Positions 22,307-31,087 of a stretch of DNA of 32,940 bases are shown here, in pieces (position 1 is the stretch's first letter; the number at the start of each line of letters is the position of its first letter). The notes below the pieces were generated by a model. The model was not told where the DNA came from, did not search any database, and saw only the letters and a program-made list of their open reading frames with translations. The DNA is taken from assembly GCA_049299095.1 (NCBI GenBank), contig JBAQWV010000134.1, positions 1 to 32,940 of the forward strand, given 5' to 3'. Origin of the DNA: JAAEKA01 sp049299095. GTDB taxonomy: Bacteria; Chloroflexota; Anaerolineae; JAAEKA01. The position numbers were made by a program, and so were the translations under genes.

Positions 22307-22392
22307 TTTCAAGCATCTGCGCACGGACGCACTTGCGCCACAGCCCCTGTGTAATTTGTCTCTCTTTTGTCTATGTTTTTATAGTCAACACC

Positions 22393-22421
22393 TTGACATC
22401 TTGTATACTATCAAGTATACT
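22393..22421 (+). promoter_or_regulatory. Efflux-operon promoter with embedded operator-like inverted repeat
   Basis: Consensus TTGACA (22393-22398), a 17-nt spacer and TATACT (22416-22421). A perfect inverted repeat GTATACT (22403-22409)-ATCA-AGTATAC (22414-22420) covers the spacer and overlaps the -10, the usual place for a repressor of the TetR/PadR/MarR/GntR kind. No regulator gene is adjacent, so the cognate protein would be encoded elsewhere. Confidence 0.7.
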
Positions 22422-22448
22422 AAAATCATCTTGTTCAAGAGGTTGACC

Positions 22449-23759
22449 ATGAAAAAGTTTGCACTTGCCCTTCTTGCTCTGTTATTACTCGGCGCAGCCG
22501 CCTTTGCCGCGCTGCGCTTCTTCACCCCTCCAAAGGAAAACAACACGCCCCAAGTCCAACCGGCTCCAACCACTGCACCCGCTGCTTCTGCCGCGCGTGC
22601 AGTGGTGGATGGTCGGGTTGTGCCTCTACGTCGCGCAGACCTGAGCCTGCCTGTCCCAGGCATTGTGGATGAGATATTAGTCAAAGAAGGGGATGCAGTC
22701 ACCGCGGGCCAACCTTTGCTACGCCTCCGCGCCGAACAGCAACGCGCTACGCTGGCCCAGGCCGAAGCCCAACTGGCCCGCGCCCAAGCCCGCCTGAACG
22801 AAGTAAAAGCTGGTGCGCAGGAAGCTGAGCTGGCAGCAGCTACCGCTTTACGCGATCAAGCACAGGCGCGGCTGACACGGATTCAAAGCGGACCAGCAAC
22901 TGCCGAGAAAACCGTGGCGCAAGCGACCCTGGCCGAAGCCCAGGCGCGGCTCCAGGGGGTGCTGGCTGGTACGACCAGCGAACAGCAAAAAATCGCTGCA
23001 CAAGCTGAACTCGCCAACGCCCAAGCGCGCGTGCGCCAGGCCCAGGCTGCCTACGATCCGGTTGCCGGGCTGGCAGACATTAGCGCACGCCCCGAATCCC
23101 TGGCGCTAGAGCAAGCAACCAACGCGCTGCAAGCCGCGCAAGCGCGGCTGGACGACTTGAACCGCGGGCCGCGCAGCTCCGATGTGGATGCAGCGCGCGC
23201 CGGTGTGCAGCGCGCCACCGCCCAGCTTGCGCTGCTTGACACCGTGGATCAGGCATCGGTGGACGAGGCCCAGGCCGCTGTGCGCCAGGCGCAAGCACAA
23301 ATTGATCTTCTCTCCGCAGGCAGCCGGCCAGAGAGCATTGCCGCCGCTGAAGCCGACATTGCGTTGGCTGAGGCTGGTATCGCGCAGGCAAAAGCCGCGC
23401 TGGCTGATACAGAGCTGCTGGCTCCCTTTGCCGGTGTGGTCGCCGGGCTGGATATAGCCGTAGGCGAACAGGCGCCGATTGGTATGGCAGTAGTGCGGCT
23501 GGCTGATCTGAGCGTCTGGCAGATCGAAACCGAAGACCTCACCGAGTTCGACGTGGTGGGGGTGCAGCCAGGCGACACAGTACAATTGAACTTTGACGCG
23601 CTGCCCGACCTGGAACTGACCGGCACGGTGAACCGCATCCGGCCCATCGGCGAGGACAACCGCGGAGACATTGTCTACACCCTGCTGATAGACCCGGCGC
23701 AACAGGACAGCCGCTTGCTGTGGAACATGACCGCGGTGGTGCGGCTGCCCAAGCCCTAA
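22449..23759 (+). CDS. HlyD/MacA-type membrane fusion protein of an ABC exporter
   Basis: The protein has 436 residues from the ATG at 22449. An N-terminal membrane anchor (about 3-25) is followed by a Pro/Thr linker. A lipoyl/barrel-sandwich half motif (GRVVPLRRADLSLPVPGIVDEILVKEGDAVTAGQPLLRL, about 55-95) comes next. Then there is an Ala/Gln-rich coiled-coil hairpin of over 200 residues (about 97-320). The second lipoyl half LLAPFAGVVAGLDIAVGEQAPIG and a beta-barrel domain complete it. Such proteins link an inner-membrane transporter to an exit duct. It is first in an operon with the FtsX-type permease and ATPase (19 and 11 nt gaps), the gene order of DevB-DevC-DevA exporters. Substrate is unknown; the operator in its promoter suggests induction. 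Confidence 0.9.
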   Translation: MKKFALALLALLLLGAAAFAALRFFTPPKENNTPQVQPAPTTAPAASAARAVVDGRVVPLRRADLSLPVPGIVDEILVKEGDAVTAGQPLLRLRAEQQRATLAQAEAQLARAQARLNEVKAGAQEAELAAATALRDQAQARLTRIQSGPATAEKTVAQATLAEAQARLQGVLAGTTSEQQKIAAQAELANAQARVRQAQAAYDPVAGLADISARPESLALEQATNALQAAQARLDDLNRGPRSSDVDAARAGVQRATAQLALLDTVDQASVDEAQAAVRQAQAQIDLLSAGSRPESIAAAEADIALAEAGIAQAKAALADTELLAPFAGVVAGLDIAVGEQAPIGMAVVRLADLSVWQIETEDLTEFDVVGVQPGDTVQLNFDALPDLELTGTVNRIRPIGEDNRGDIVYTLLIDPAQQDSRLLWNMTAVVRLPKP

Positions 23760-23778
23760 ACCAGCAAGGAACAAGATC

Positions 23779-24930
23779 ATGGCTTTCTATCTGGCATTCA
23801 AAGAAATTTGGCACAGCCGCGGGCGCTATCTGCTGATTGCAGGCATTGTGGCGCTGATCACCACGCTGGTGCTGTTCATCGCCGCGCTGGCCGAGGGTCT
23901 GGGCAACGGCAACCGCGAGTATCTGCAAAAGCTCAACGGCGAATTGATCGTTTACCAACAGGGCGTTGATCTTTCGATCTCAGCCAGTCGGTTGAGCCGC
24001 TCGACACTGGCCGCGGTGCGCCGCGTGGAGGGCGTGGCCGACGCAGGTCAGGTGAACTTCAGCAGCAGCACGTTGATATTCAGCGATGGCCGCGAGCCGC
24101 TCGACGTGAGCCTGGTCGGCGTAGAGCCTGGCTTGCCCGGCGAGCCGCCCGCGTTCGAGGGAAAGGGCCTGAGCCGCAGCCGCGCCAACGAAGTAGTGCT
24201 GGATCGCAACACTGCGCTGCGCAGCAACCTGCGCGTGGGCGATACCATCGTGGTCAAGTCTACCCAGGGCACCGAAGAAAAACAATATCCGTTAGCCGTG
24301 GTAGGGATCAGCGATGGCCGTCAGTACTTCCTGCAACCCTCCATCTTCGTGCCAATGCAAACCTGGGAAAAGGTGCGGCCGGGTGGCGGAGAAGCCGCCA
24401 GCAGCGAGCTGATATCCAACATCGTTGCAGTCCGTTTGACCGACCCCGCGCAGTTGCCCGCGGTGCAGGCGCGCCTGCTCTCCGAGGTCAGCGACATCGA
24501 AGTGGCTGACCGCATCACTGCCTACGAAGCCACCCCCGGCTATTCAGCCCAGCAAAGCACGCTCAATACGCAGCGTTATTTCACCCTGTTGATCGGTATT
24601 CTGGTTATCGGTGGCTTTTTCCAAATCCAGACCCTGCAAAAAATCGCTCAAATTGGTATGTTAAAGGCAATCGGCACCACGAACGGCGTGGTGGCGCTGG
24701 CTGCCATCGTGCAGATCGTGGCCGTCAACACGCTGGGTGTATTGATCGGCGCGGCCGGTTCGCTGTTGCTCTCCCTGACCTTCCCCGTGCAAGTGCCTAT
24801 CGTCTTCACGCCCAATGCCGTGATCGCCAGCGTGCTAGCCCTGCTTGTCATCGGCCCTCTCGGCGGGCTGGTGTCGGTGTGGGCACTTAGCCGCGTTGAA
24901 CCACTGCGCGCGCTCGGTTTGGCGCAGTAA
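23779..24930 (+). CDS. MacB/FtsX-type ABC transporter permease (DevC-like)
   Basis: This 383-residue protein has the four-helix type VII ABC topology. Helix 1 is at about 17-38 (YLLIAGIVALITTLVLFIAAL). A large external domain follows (about 40-265). Three C-terminal helices follow at about 270-290 (YFTLLIGILVIGGFFQI), 305-335 and 345-370. The stretch QKIAQIGMLKAIGTTNGVV is the cytoplasmic coupling segment typical of FtsX/MacB/LolCE. These permeases work mechanically on substrates outside the cytoplasm rather than moving them through a channel. It is second of the three-gene operon; AAGGA lies 9 nt before the ATG. Confidence 0.9.
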   Translation: MAFYLAFKEIWHSRGRYLLIAGIVALITTLVLFIAALAEGLGNGNREYLQKLNGELIVYQQGVDLSISASRLSRSTLAAVRRVEGVADAGQVNFSSSTLIFSDGREPLDVSLVGVEPGLPGEPPAFEGKGLSRSRANEVVLDRNTALRSNLRVGDTIVVKSTQGTEEKQYPLAVVGISDGRQYFLQPSIFVPMQTWEKVRPGGGEAASSELISNIVAVRLTDPAQLPAVQARLLSEVSDIEVADRITAYEATPGYSAQQSTLNTQRYFTLLIGILVIGGFFQIQTLQKIAQIGMLKAIGTTNGVVALAAIVQIVAVNTLGVLIGAAGSLLLSLTFPVQVPIVFTPNAVIASVLALLVIGPLGGLVSVWALSRVEPLRALGLAQ

Positions 24931-24941
24931 AAGGAGCCTCC

Positions 24942-25664
24942 ATGACAGTTGCATTGCGCGCCGAAAACGTCAGTAAAGTGTATGGCAGCGGGCCGGATGC
25001 GGTGGCTGCGGTCAACGACGTCAGCTTCGAGGTGGTAGAGGGTGAATTCGTAGCCCTGGTCGGGCCGAGCGGCTCCGGCAAGACTTCGCTGCTGGCAATG
25101 CTGGCCGGGTTGTTGACCCCCAGCGACGGTAAGATATTGATCGAAGGGCAGGATATTGGCCGCATGGGTGACCGTCGGCGCACCCAATTTCGCCGCAAAG
25201 CGATTGGCTTCACCTTCCAGTCCAACAACCTCGTCCCCTACCTGACCGCGCAGGACAATGTAGAGTTGATGCTGCGGCTAAACGGCAGGCATAACAAAAC
25301 CACCCGCACCCGCGCTGCGGAGCTGTTGGAGCGGCTGGGGCTGGGCAGTCGGCTCGATCACTTCCCCAGCGAGTTGTCGGGCGGCCAGCAGCAGCGGGTG
25401 GCCATTGCCCGCGCCCTGATCCACGAGCCAACGGTGGTGCTGGCCGACGAGCCAACTGCCAGCCTGGACACCACCCTGGCGCATCAGGTAGTGGAAACCT
25501 TCGCTCATCTGATCCACGAGCAGCGCCGCGCCGGCATCATGGTGACGCACGACCTGCGCATGACGCGTTATGTAGACCGCGTGATCCAAATGAAAGACGG
25601 CAAGCTCAACCGCATCCTCACCGAGCGCAGCGAGATTGACGCCCTCAGTCAACAGGGAATGTAG
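24942..25664 (+). CDS. ABC transporter ATP-binding protein (MacB/LolD/DevA type)
   Basis: This 240-residue ATPase shows Walker A GPSGSGKT (41-48), a Q-loop in FTFQSNNLVPYLTAQDN, signature LSGGQQQR, Walker B VVLADEPTASLD and the switch His in MVTHDLRM. The sequence belongs to the lipoprotein/macrolide-export group that powers FtsX-type permeases. AAGGAG precedes the ATG by 6 nt and the gap to the permease gene is 11 nt. No terminator is visible in the 68 nt before the convergent acyl-CoA dehydrogenase gene. Confidence 0.95.
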   Translation: MTVALRAENVSKVYGSGPDAVAAVNDVSFEVVEGEFVALVGPSGSGKTSLLAMLAGLLTPSDGKILIEGQDIGRMGDRRRTQFRRKAIGFTFQSNNLVPYLTAQDNVELMLRLNGRHNKTTRTRAAELLERLGLGSRLDHFPSELSGGQQQRVAIARALIHEPTVVLADEPTASLDTTLAHQVVETFAHLIHEQRRAGIMVTHDLRMTRYVDRVIQMKDGKLNRILTERSEIDALSQQGM

Positions 25665-25732
25665 CCTCGATGGCAGTAAACAGATCAAAGTTTACCAGTC
25701 TTCGACCCTGTCTCATCCGTCATTCTCAATTC

Positions 25733-26875
<1,143 letters not shown>

Positions 26876-26900
26876 GATAGCTCCTTGTTTTTGGGGGAAG

Positions 26901-26938
26901 GTAAGTAGACAAGTAGACAAGTTGACAAGGAAACAAGG
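26901..26938. repeat. Short 8-bp-period tandem repeat upstream of the ACAD gene
   Basis: About five imperfect 8-nt units related to ACAAGTAG/ACAAGGAA, ending 25 nt before the ACAD ATG. Read on the minus strand they are CTACTTGT/CCTTGTTT, the same family as the array at 27216-27298 but in the opposite orientation. Confidence 0.7.
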
Positions 26939-27055
26939 GACAGATGCGGATGGACGATGTTTAAATAACCTGGCATCGCCTCCATGAAAACTACCTGTTG
27001 CCTATTACTGCTTTGTAAATCAAGTTTTCGCCTGTGGCAGAGTTGCTGACACATC

Positions 27056-27173
27056 TGTCATTCCGAAGCCCGCCAGGCCGAGGAACCCCCTCACGAACGC
27101 ACAAGTGACTCCTCACTGCGTTCGGAGTGACACCGATAAAAGCGTTTAGCTCGCTGAGCTTCGCGCAATGACA
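27056..27173. repeat. Palindromic dispersed repeat with TGTCA ends
   Basis: The left arm TGTCATTCCGAAG...GAGGAA (27056-27085) is answered by an inverted arm CCTC..TGCGTTCGGAGTGACA (27111-27132). A second, partial right arm CTCGCTGAGCTTCGCGCAATGACA ends at 27173. This resembles REP/MITE-type repeats found between genes in many bacteria. No ORF is present. Confidence 0.6.
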
Positions 27174-27215
27174 TTTGCAACAGCTTTGTTTACGCCGTAA
27201 TTACTCGATTTCCTT

Positions 27216-27298
27216 ATTTCTTGCCTACTTGCCTACTTGTGTACTCACCTACTTGCCTACTTGTCTACCTGTGTACTTGCCTACTTATTTCCTTGTTT
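27216..27298. repeat. 8-bp tandem repeat array reaching into the synthetase gene end
   Basis: About ten imperfect units in exact 8-nt register with consensus CCTACTTG (27224, 27232, 27248 and 27256 are perfect). Variants include TGTACTCA, TCTACCTG, TGTACTTG, CCTACTTA and TTTCCTTG. The array covers the stop codon and last codons of the synthetase gene (27281 onward). Confidence 0.85.
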
Positions 27299-29254
27299 CT
27301 GCACCACTGCCACCACCTCCGGGTTAACCAGCGCGCTCAGATCGCCCGCTGGTTCGCCCAAATAGGCCGCGCGCAGCACCCGGCGCATGATCTTACCGTT
27401 GCGGGTTTTGGGCAGGTCGGGCACAAACACCACGGCTTTGGGAGCCAGCGGCTTGCCCAGTTCCGCGGCAATCAACGTTTTTAATTCGCCGCGCAGCGTG
27501 TCATCAGCCGGCACACCCGCGACCAGCACACAAAACACCACCAACGCCTGCCCCTTGAGCGCGTCCGGCACGCCGATGGCGCCCGCCTCGACCACCGCAG
27601 GATGATGCACCAACACGGTTTCTACTTCAGCCGGGCCGAGACGCTTGCCTGCCACCTTGATTGTGTCGTCGGAGCGGCCCAAAATATACCACAAGCCGTC
27701 CTCATCCACCGCGGCCCAGTCGCCATGGACCCACACGTCGGGCCATTTACTCCAGTAGCTTTCAAGATAACGACCAGGATCGCGCCAGAAGCCACGAGTC
27801 ATGCCGATCCACGGCGCGCGCACCACCAGCTCGCCCACCTGCCCGCGCACACTGCGTCCGGCATCATCCACCACATCCGCCGCCATACCCACGTTCGGCC
27901 CAGAAAACGCACACGGCTTGAGCGGCAACAGCACATTGCCCATGACAATGCCGCCGGAGATTTCCGTGCCGCCGGAATAGTTGATGATCGGACAACGCCT
28001 CTGACCCACCGTCTCGAACAGCCACAACCATGGCGCAGGGTTCCATGGCTCGCCGGTGGAGGCCAGCGTGCGCAGGCTGCTAAGGTCATGGCGCAGCACC
28101 GGTACGTCGCCATGCTGCATCAAACTGCGGATCAGCGTAGGCGACACCCCCAACGCGCTGATATGATGCCGCTCTACCAGCGCCCACAGACGATCCACGT
28201 CGGGATAATCGGGTGCGCCATCGTAGAACAACATCCGGCTGCCCAGCAACAGCGTGCCGAACACCTCCCACGGCCCCATCATCCAGCCCATGTCGGTCAT
28301 CCAATAAAGCGTGTCCTCGCGCCGCAAATCCAGCCCCAGCGCCATATCCATCGCAGCCTTGAGCGGAAAGCCGCAGTGCGTGTGCAGCGCGCCCTTGGGC
28401 CGCCCCGTGGTGCCTGAGGTATAGATGATCATCAGCAGGTCTTCGGCGGAGGTCGGTTCGGTGGGGGATGGATCGGCAGCGGGCTGGGCAGGGACGCGGG
28501 CCAACAAATCCCCCCAAAGCAGGTCGCGGCCCGCTGTCATCGGCACAGCCGCGGCGATGTGCGGCACCACGATGACGTGTTGCACCGTAGGAGCTTGTGT
28601 CAGCGCCTCATCCACCACCGGCTTCATCAGGCTGGGTTTGCCGCGGCGCAGCACACCGTCCACGGTGAACAGCGCCCGCACATCCGCGTCGGCCAAGCGG
28701 GTAGCCACTGCGCCCGGCCCATAGCCGGAAAAGAGCGGCAAAATGATGCCGCCGATCTTGGCAATCGCCAGCAACGCGATGGCGATCTCCGGGATCATCG
28801 GCATGAACAGGCCGATGGCGTCGCCCTTGCCCAAGCCAAGGCTGCGCAAGCCCGCGGCGACCCGATTCACCTCATGGTACAACTCGCCGTAGGTCAGATC
28901 GCGCGTGTAGCCGTCCTCGCCTTCGTAGATCAGGGCGACAGCCTGCTCCTGTGGTGTGCCCATCCACTTATCCAGGCAGTTATGCACAATATTCATCTGG
29001 CCGCCGACGCACCAGCGCGGCCATGGCATCCCCTGTGAAAGGTCGAGAATTTGGGTGTAGGGTTGGTAGAACTGAATATCGAGGTAGTGCAGCATGGCTT
29101 CCGTGAACCAAGCTACATCCTCTACCGAACGCCGGTGCAGCTCATGCCAATCAGCCAAGCCGTGCTGCTGCATGAAACGCTGCAAATGGCTGCCATTGAC
29201 GTATTCCGGCGTAGGACGCCAGACAATTTCGCCGCCAAATTCAAACTCTGCCAT
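27281..29254 (-). CDS. Acetyl/acyl-CoA synthetase (AMP-forming)
   Basis: This 657-residue adenylate-forming enzyme has the N-terminal ACAS cap (WFTEAMLHYLDIQFYQ...NIVHNCLDKW). The P-loop is IIYTSGTTGRPKGALHTH. Further motifs are YSGGTEISGG (A5), the hinge WVHGDWAAVDEDGLWYILGRSDDTIKVAGKR (A7-A8) and the C-terminal catalytic lysine in PKTRNGKIMRR (Lys621). It activates a carboxylic acid with ATP and CoA. The WMTDMGWMMGPWEV region fits the acetyl/propionyl-type group, but substrate is uncertain. AGGAGA lies 4 nt before the ATG. The final codons (QKQGNK-stop) are encoded by an 8-bp tandem repeat, so the C-terminal tail has probably been reshaped by it. Confidence 0.92.
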   Translation of the reverse strand: MAEFEFGGEIVWRPTPEYVNGSHLQRFMQQHGLADWHELHRRSVEDVAWFTEAMLHYLDIQFYQPYTQILDLSQGMPWPRWCVGGQMNIVHNCLDKWMGTPQEQAVALIYEGEDGYTRDLTYGELYHEVNRVAAGLRSLGLGKGDAIGLFMPMIPEIAIALLAIAKIGGIILPLFSGYGPGAVATRLADADVRALFTVDGVLRRGKPSLMKPVVDEALTQAPTVQHVIVVPHIAAAVPMTAGRDLLWGDLLARVPAQPAADPSPTEPTSAEDLLMIIYTSGTTGRPKGALHTHCGFPLKAAMDMALGLDLRREDTLYWMTDMGWMMGPWEVFGTLLLGSRMLFYDGAPDYPDVDRLWALVERHHISALGVSPTLIRSLMQHGDVPVLRHDLSSLRTLASTGEPWNPAPWLWLFETVGQRRCPIINYSGGTEISGGIVMGNVLLPLKPCAFSGPNVGMAADVVDDAGRSVRGQVGELVVRAPWIGMTRGFWRDPGRYLESYWSKWPDVWVHGDWAAVDEDGLWYILGRSDDTIKVAGKRLGPAEVETVLVHHPAVVEAGAIGVPDALKGQALVVFCVLVAGVPADDTLRGELKTLIAAELGKPLAPKAVVFVPDLPKTRNGKIMRRVLRAAYLGEPAGDLSALVNPEVVAVVQKQGNK

Positions 29255-29300
29255 AGAGTCTCCTGCTGTCGCGTCAAAATAGATGCACCAAGCTGCTCAA

Positions 29301-29329
29301 ATTGTACACGCAAACACAAGGAGAGGCAA
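29301..29329 (-). promoter_or_regulatory. Promoter of the acyl-CoA synthetase gene
   Basis: On the minus strand TTGCCT (29329-29324), a 17-nt spacer and TACAAT (29306-29301). Start at about 29294, 40 nt before the ATG. Confidence 0.5.
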
Positions 29330-29353
29330 TTAGCCGCGGCGGTCTGGGCAGGT

Positions 29354-30532
29354 TCAAGCTGCTGCAGGCCTGTTATGGGTTGCTTCGGCCAGCGCCAGCA
29401 AAGCCGTGGTCAGCTCGGCGTCACTGGTAAAAAAAGCCAGCGAAAAGCGCACAGCATCGAACTCGCGGATGATGTTGGTGATGATGCGATGGTTGTCCCA
29501 CAAACGTTGCTGCAAGGCAGCACAGGGCCAGCCTGCTACGCGCACCGTGACCAGCCCCGTACCGAGCACAGCCGCGTGCGGGCTGAGCAGGGTTACGCCG
29601 GGGATCGTCAGCAAAGCCGCCACAAAATCCTGGCGCAGCGCGTGCACGCGTGTGGTGATAGCCTCCAGTCCCACCCCTTCGATGAAGGCCAGGGCCTTGC
29701 CAAAAGCCAGGTACAGCGGCCACGGGCGGGTGCTTTGCTCAAAGCGGGCCGCGCTGTCCGGTAGTTGATACTGACGCGCCGCACGGTCGTAGTTTTGTCC
29801 CACATCCCAGCCGAGCCAGATCGGGCGCAGACGCGTGATATGCTCGCGGCGCAGCGCCAACATCCCCACGCCCTGCGGCCCCAGCAACCATTTGTGGCCG
29901 CATGCAGCATAAAAATCGCAGCCCAGCGCAGGCACATCCACAGCAAACTGTCCCTCGGCGTGCGCGCCGTCCACCAACGTCAGCACGTTGGCCGCGCGCG
30001 CCTGCGCGCAGAGCTTTTCAATGGGCAACCGCAGGCCGGTCAAGCAGGAGACGTGGCTCAACTGGGCCAAGCGGGTGTGCGGCCCCAGCAGAGCGGTGAA
30101 GCGTTGCACGATGGTGTCGGCATCATCGGTCAGCTCCAGCCAGCGCAGCCGCACGCCGACGCGTTCGGCCAGCGCCAGCCACGGCACAGTGCCGCTCGGA
30201 TGCTCATGATCGGTCAGAATCACCTCGTCACCAGCCTGCCATTCCAGGCCGTGCAACACGATATTGATGCCGTCGGTGACATTGCGCGTCATCGCCACCT
30301 CATCCGGGTGGACGTGCAGCAGCGTGGCGACCTGCTGCCGCGTGGCCGCGAAGCCTTCCAACTCCATCTGCCAGAAGATAGACGGTGCAAAAGTGCCCTG
30401 CTCTTCAATGGCACTATAAACGCGGCGCAGTTCATCGGCGACGGGACGCGGTAGGGGTCCGAATGTGCCGGTATTCAGGTAAATGCTGTGCGCCAGCGCG
30501 GGAATGGCGGCGCGGATCTCTGATACATTCAT
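29354..30532 (-). CDS. Class V (NifS/SufS-like) PLP-dependent aminotransferase family protein
   Basis: This 392-residue fold-type I PLP enzyme has IYLNTGTFGPLP at the N-terminus and TRNVTDGINIV at the phosphate site. VDGAHAEGQ carries Asp188 and His191, and GCDFYAACGHKWLLGPQGVG carries the Schiff-base Lys214. It lacks a clear cysteine-desulfurase active-site loop. The best reading is therefore an isopenicillin-N-epimerase/selenocysteine-lyase-like member of unknown substrate, not a housekeeping IscS. Its ATG follows the PspC terminator T-run by only a few bases and has no Shine-Dalgarno, so how it is transcribed and initiated is unclear. Confidence 0.88.
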   Translation of the reverse strand: MNVSEIRAAIPALAHSIYLNTGTFGPLPRPVADELRRVYSAIEEQGTFAPSIFWQMELEGFAATRQQVATLLHVHPDEVAMTRNVTDGINIVLHGLEWQAGDEVILTDHEHPSGTVPWLALAERVGVRLRWLELTDDADTIVQRFTALLGPHTRLAQLSHVSCLTGLRLPIEKLCAQARAANVLTLVDGAHAEGQFAVDVPALGCDFYAACGHKWLLGPQGVGMLALRREHITRLRPIWLGWDVGQNYDRAARQYQLPDSAARFEQSTRPWPLYLAFGKALAFIEGVGLEAITTRVHALRQDFVAALLTIPGVTLLSPHAAVLGTGLVTVRVAGWPCAALQQRLWDNHRIITNIIREFDAVRFSLAFFTSDAELTTALLALAEATHNRPAAA

Positions 30533-30537
30533 AGCAT

Positions 30538-30578
30538 AAAAAAACAGCTCGCAGCGTGTTTGGTCACGTCTACGAGCT
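30538..30578 (-). terminator. Intrinsic terminator between pspC and the aminotransferase gene
   Basis: On the minus strand AGCTCGTAG, a bulged A, CGTG, a 6-nt loop, CACG and CTGCGAGCT form a 13-bp stem with one G:U, followed by G and T7. The run ends 6 nt before the ATG of the downstream gene. Confidence 0.85.
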
Positions 30579-30587
30579 TGAAGCAGG

Positions 30588-30779
30588 CTATTCGGCTTGC
30601 AATGGCATAATCAAGGCTAAGGCCAGATACACCAGGATCATCGTGCCACCAGAGATGAAGGCCAGGATAACGGCCAACACGCGGAGCAGAACGGGGTCGA
30701 GGTTGAGGTATTGCCCCAGACCGCCGCAAACGCCAGCGATAACACGATTGGTGCGGGAGCGTTGTAGTTGCTTTTCCAT
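30588..30779 (-). CDS. PspC-domain small membrane protein
   Basis: This 63-residue protein is a single PspC domain. It has a basic start (MEKQLQRSRTNRVIAGVCGGLGQYLNLDP), with the conserved GVCGGLGxYLxxDP, then hydrophobic segments VLLRVLAVILAFISGGTMILVYLALALIMP. PspC proteins are linked to membrane-stress responses. No PspA or regulator is adjacent. AGGAGA precedes the ATG by 11 nt and a strong terminator follows, so it is monocistronic or only leaks into the aminotransferase gene. Confidence 0.9.
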   Translation of the reverse strand: MEKQLQRSRTNRVIAGVCGGLGQYLNLDPVLLRVLAVILAFISGGTMILVYLALALIMPLQAE

Positions 30780-30915
30780 GATTTGATTTTATCTCCTGAA
30801 AGGGTTGGAAAGGGTGGGCTGATCACGCATCTTTCACTTACAATACGCAGCCAGCGCGGTGCAGGTTTCAGCTTTTGCTCAATGATAGAGGAAAGGAATG
30901 TCTGGTCGTTTTTTC

Positions 30916-30949
30916 TGTCGAAATGACACCAACTGCGCAACTCCTGTAT
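30916..30949. repeat. Solitary copy of the 1220-1364 MITE end
   Basis: CTGTCGAAATGACACCAACT followed by GCGCAACTCCTGTA is the inverse of the MITE left end (CAGTTGGTGTCATTTCGA) and its GGAGTT tip, with G for A inside (GTTGCGC against GTTACGC). No matching opposite end was found nearby. Confidence 0.65.
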
Positions 30950-30982
30950 ATCCAGAGGCTGGCCGCGAAATGCACGCTTGTT

Positions 30983-31010
30983 TTGACAGAATTGATAGCT
31001 TGTGGATACT
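30983..31010 (+). promoter_or_regulatory. Promoter of degV-plsX
   Basis: Consensus TTGACA (30983-30988), a 16-nt spacer and GATACT (31005-31010). Start at about 31017, giving a leader of about 70 nt before the ATG at 31088. Confidence 0.6.
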
Positions 31011-31087
31011 GTTTTTATTGCCCAGTTCACGGCGCCGCCGCATCTAGTTGGCTGGCGTCGTGTTTTATCTACCGTAGGAGCAGCCAC

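Larger units (their letters stand above)
30780..31087. other. Spacer upstream of degV, holding a MITE-end relic and a promoter
   Basis: About 300 nt without a supported gene. It contains the repeat copy at 30916-30949 and the degV promoter at 30983-31010; the rest shows no recognised feature. A long in-frame extension of degV into this region is rejected. Confidence 0.6.

Noticed and set aside
27216..27298. CRISPR array
   Set aside because: The period is only 8 bp and there are no spacers; it is a simple tandem repeat.
30875..31087. N-terminal extension of degV
   Set aside because: The 71 extra codons cross a MITE relic and the degV promoter; the ATG at 31088 has a good SD and gives the family N-terminus.
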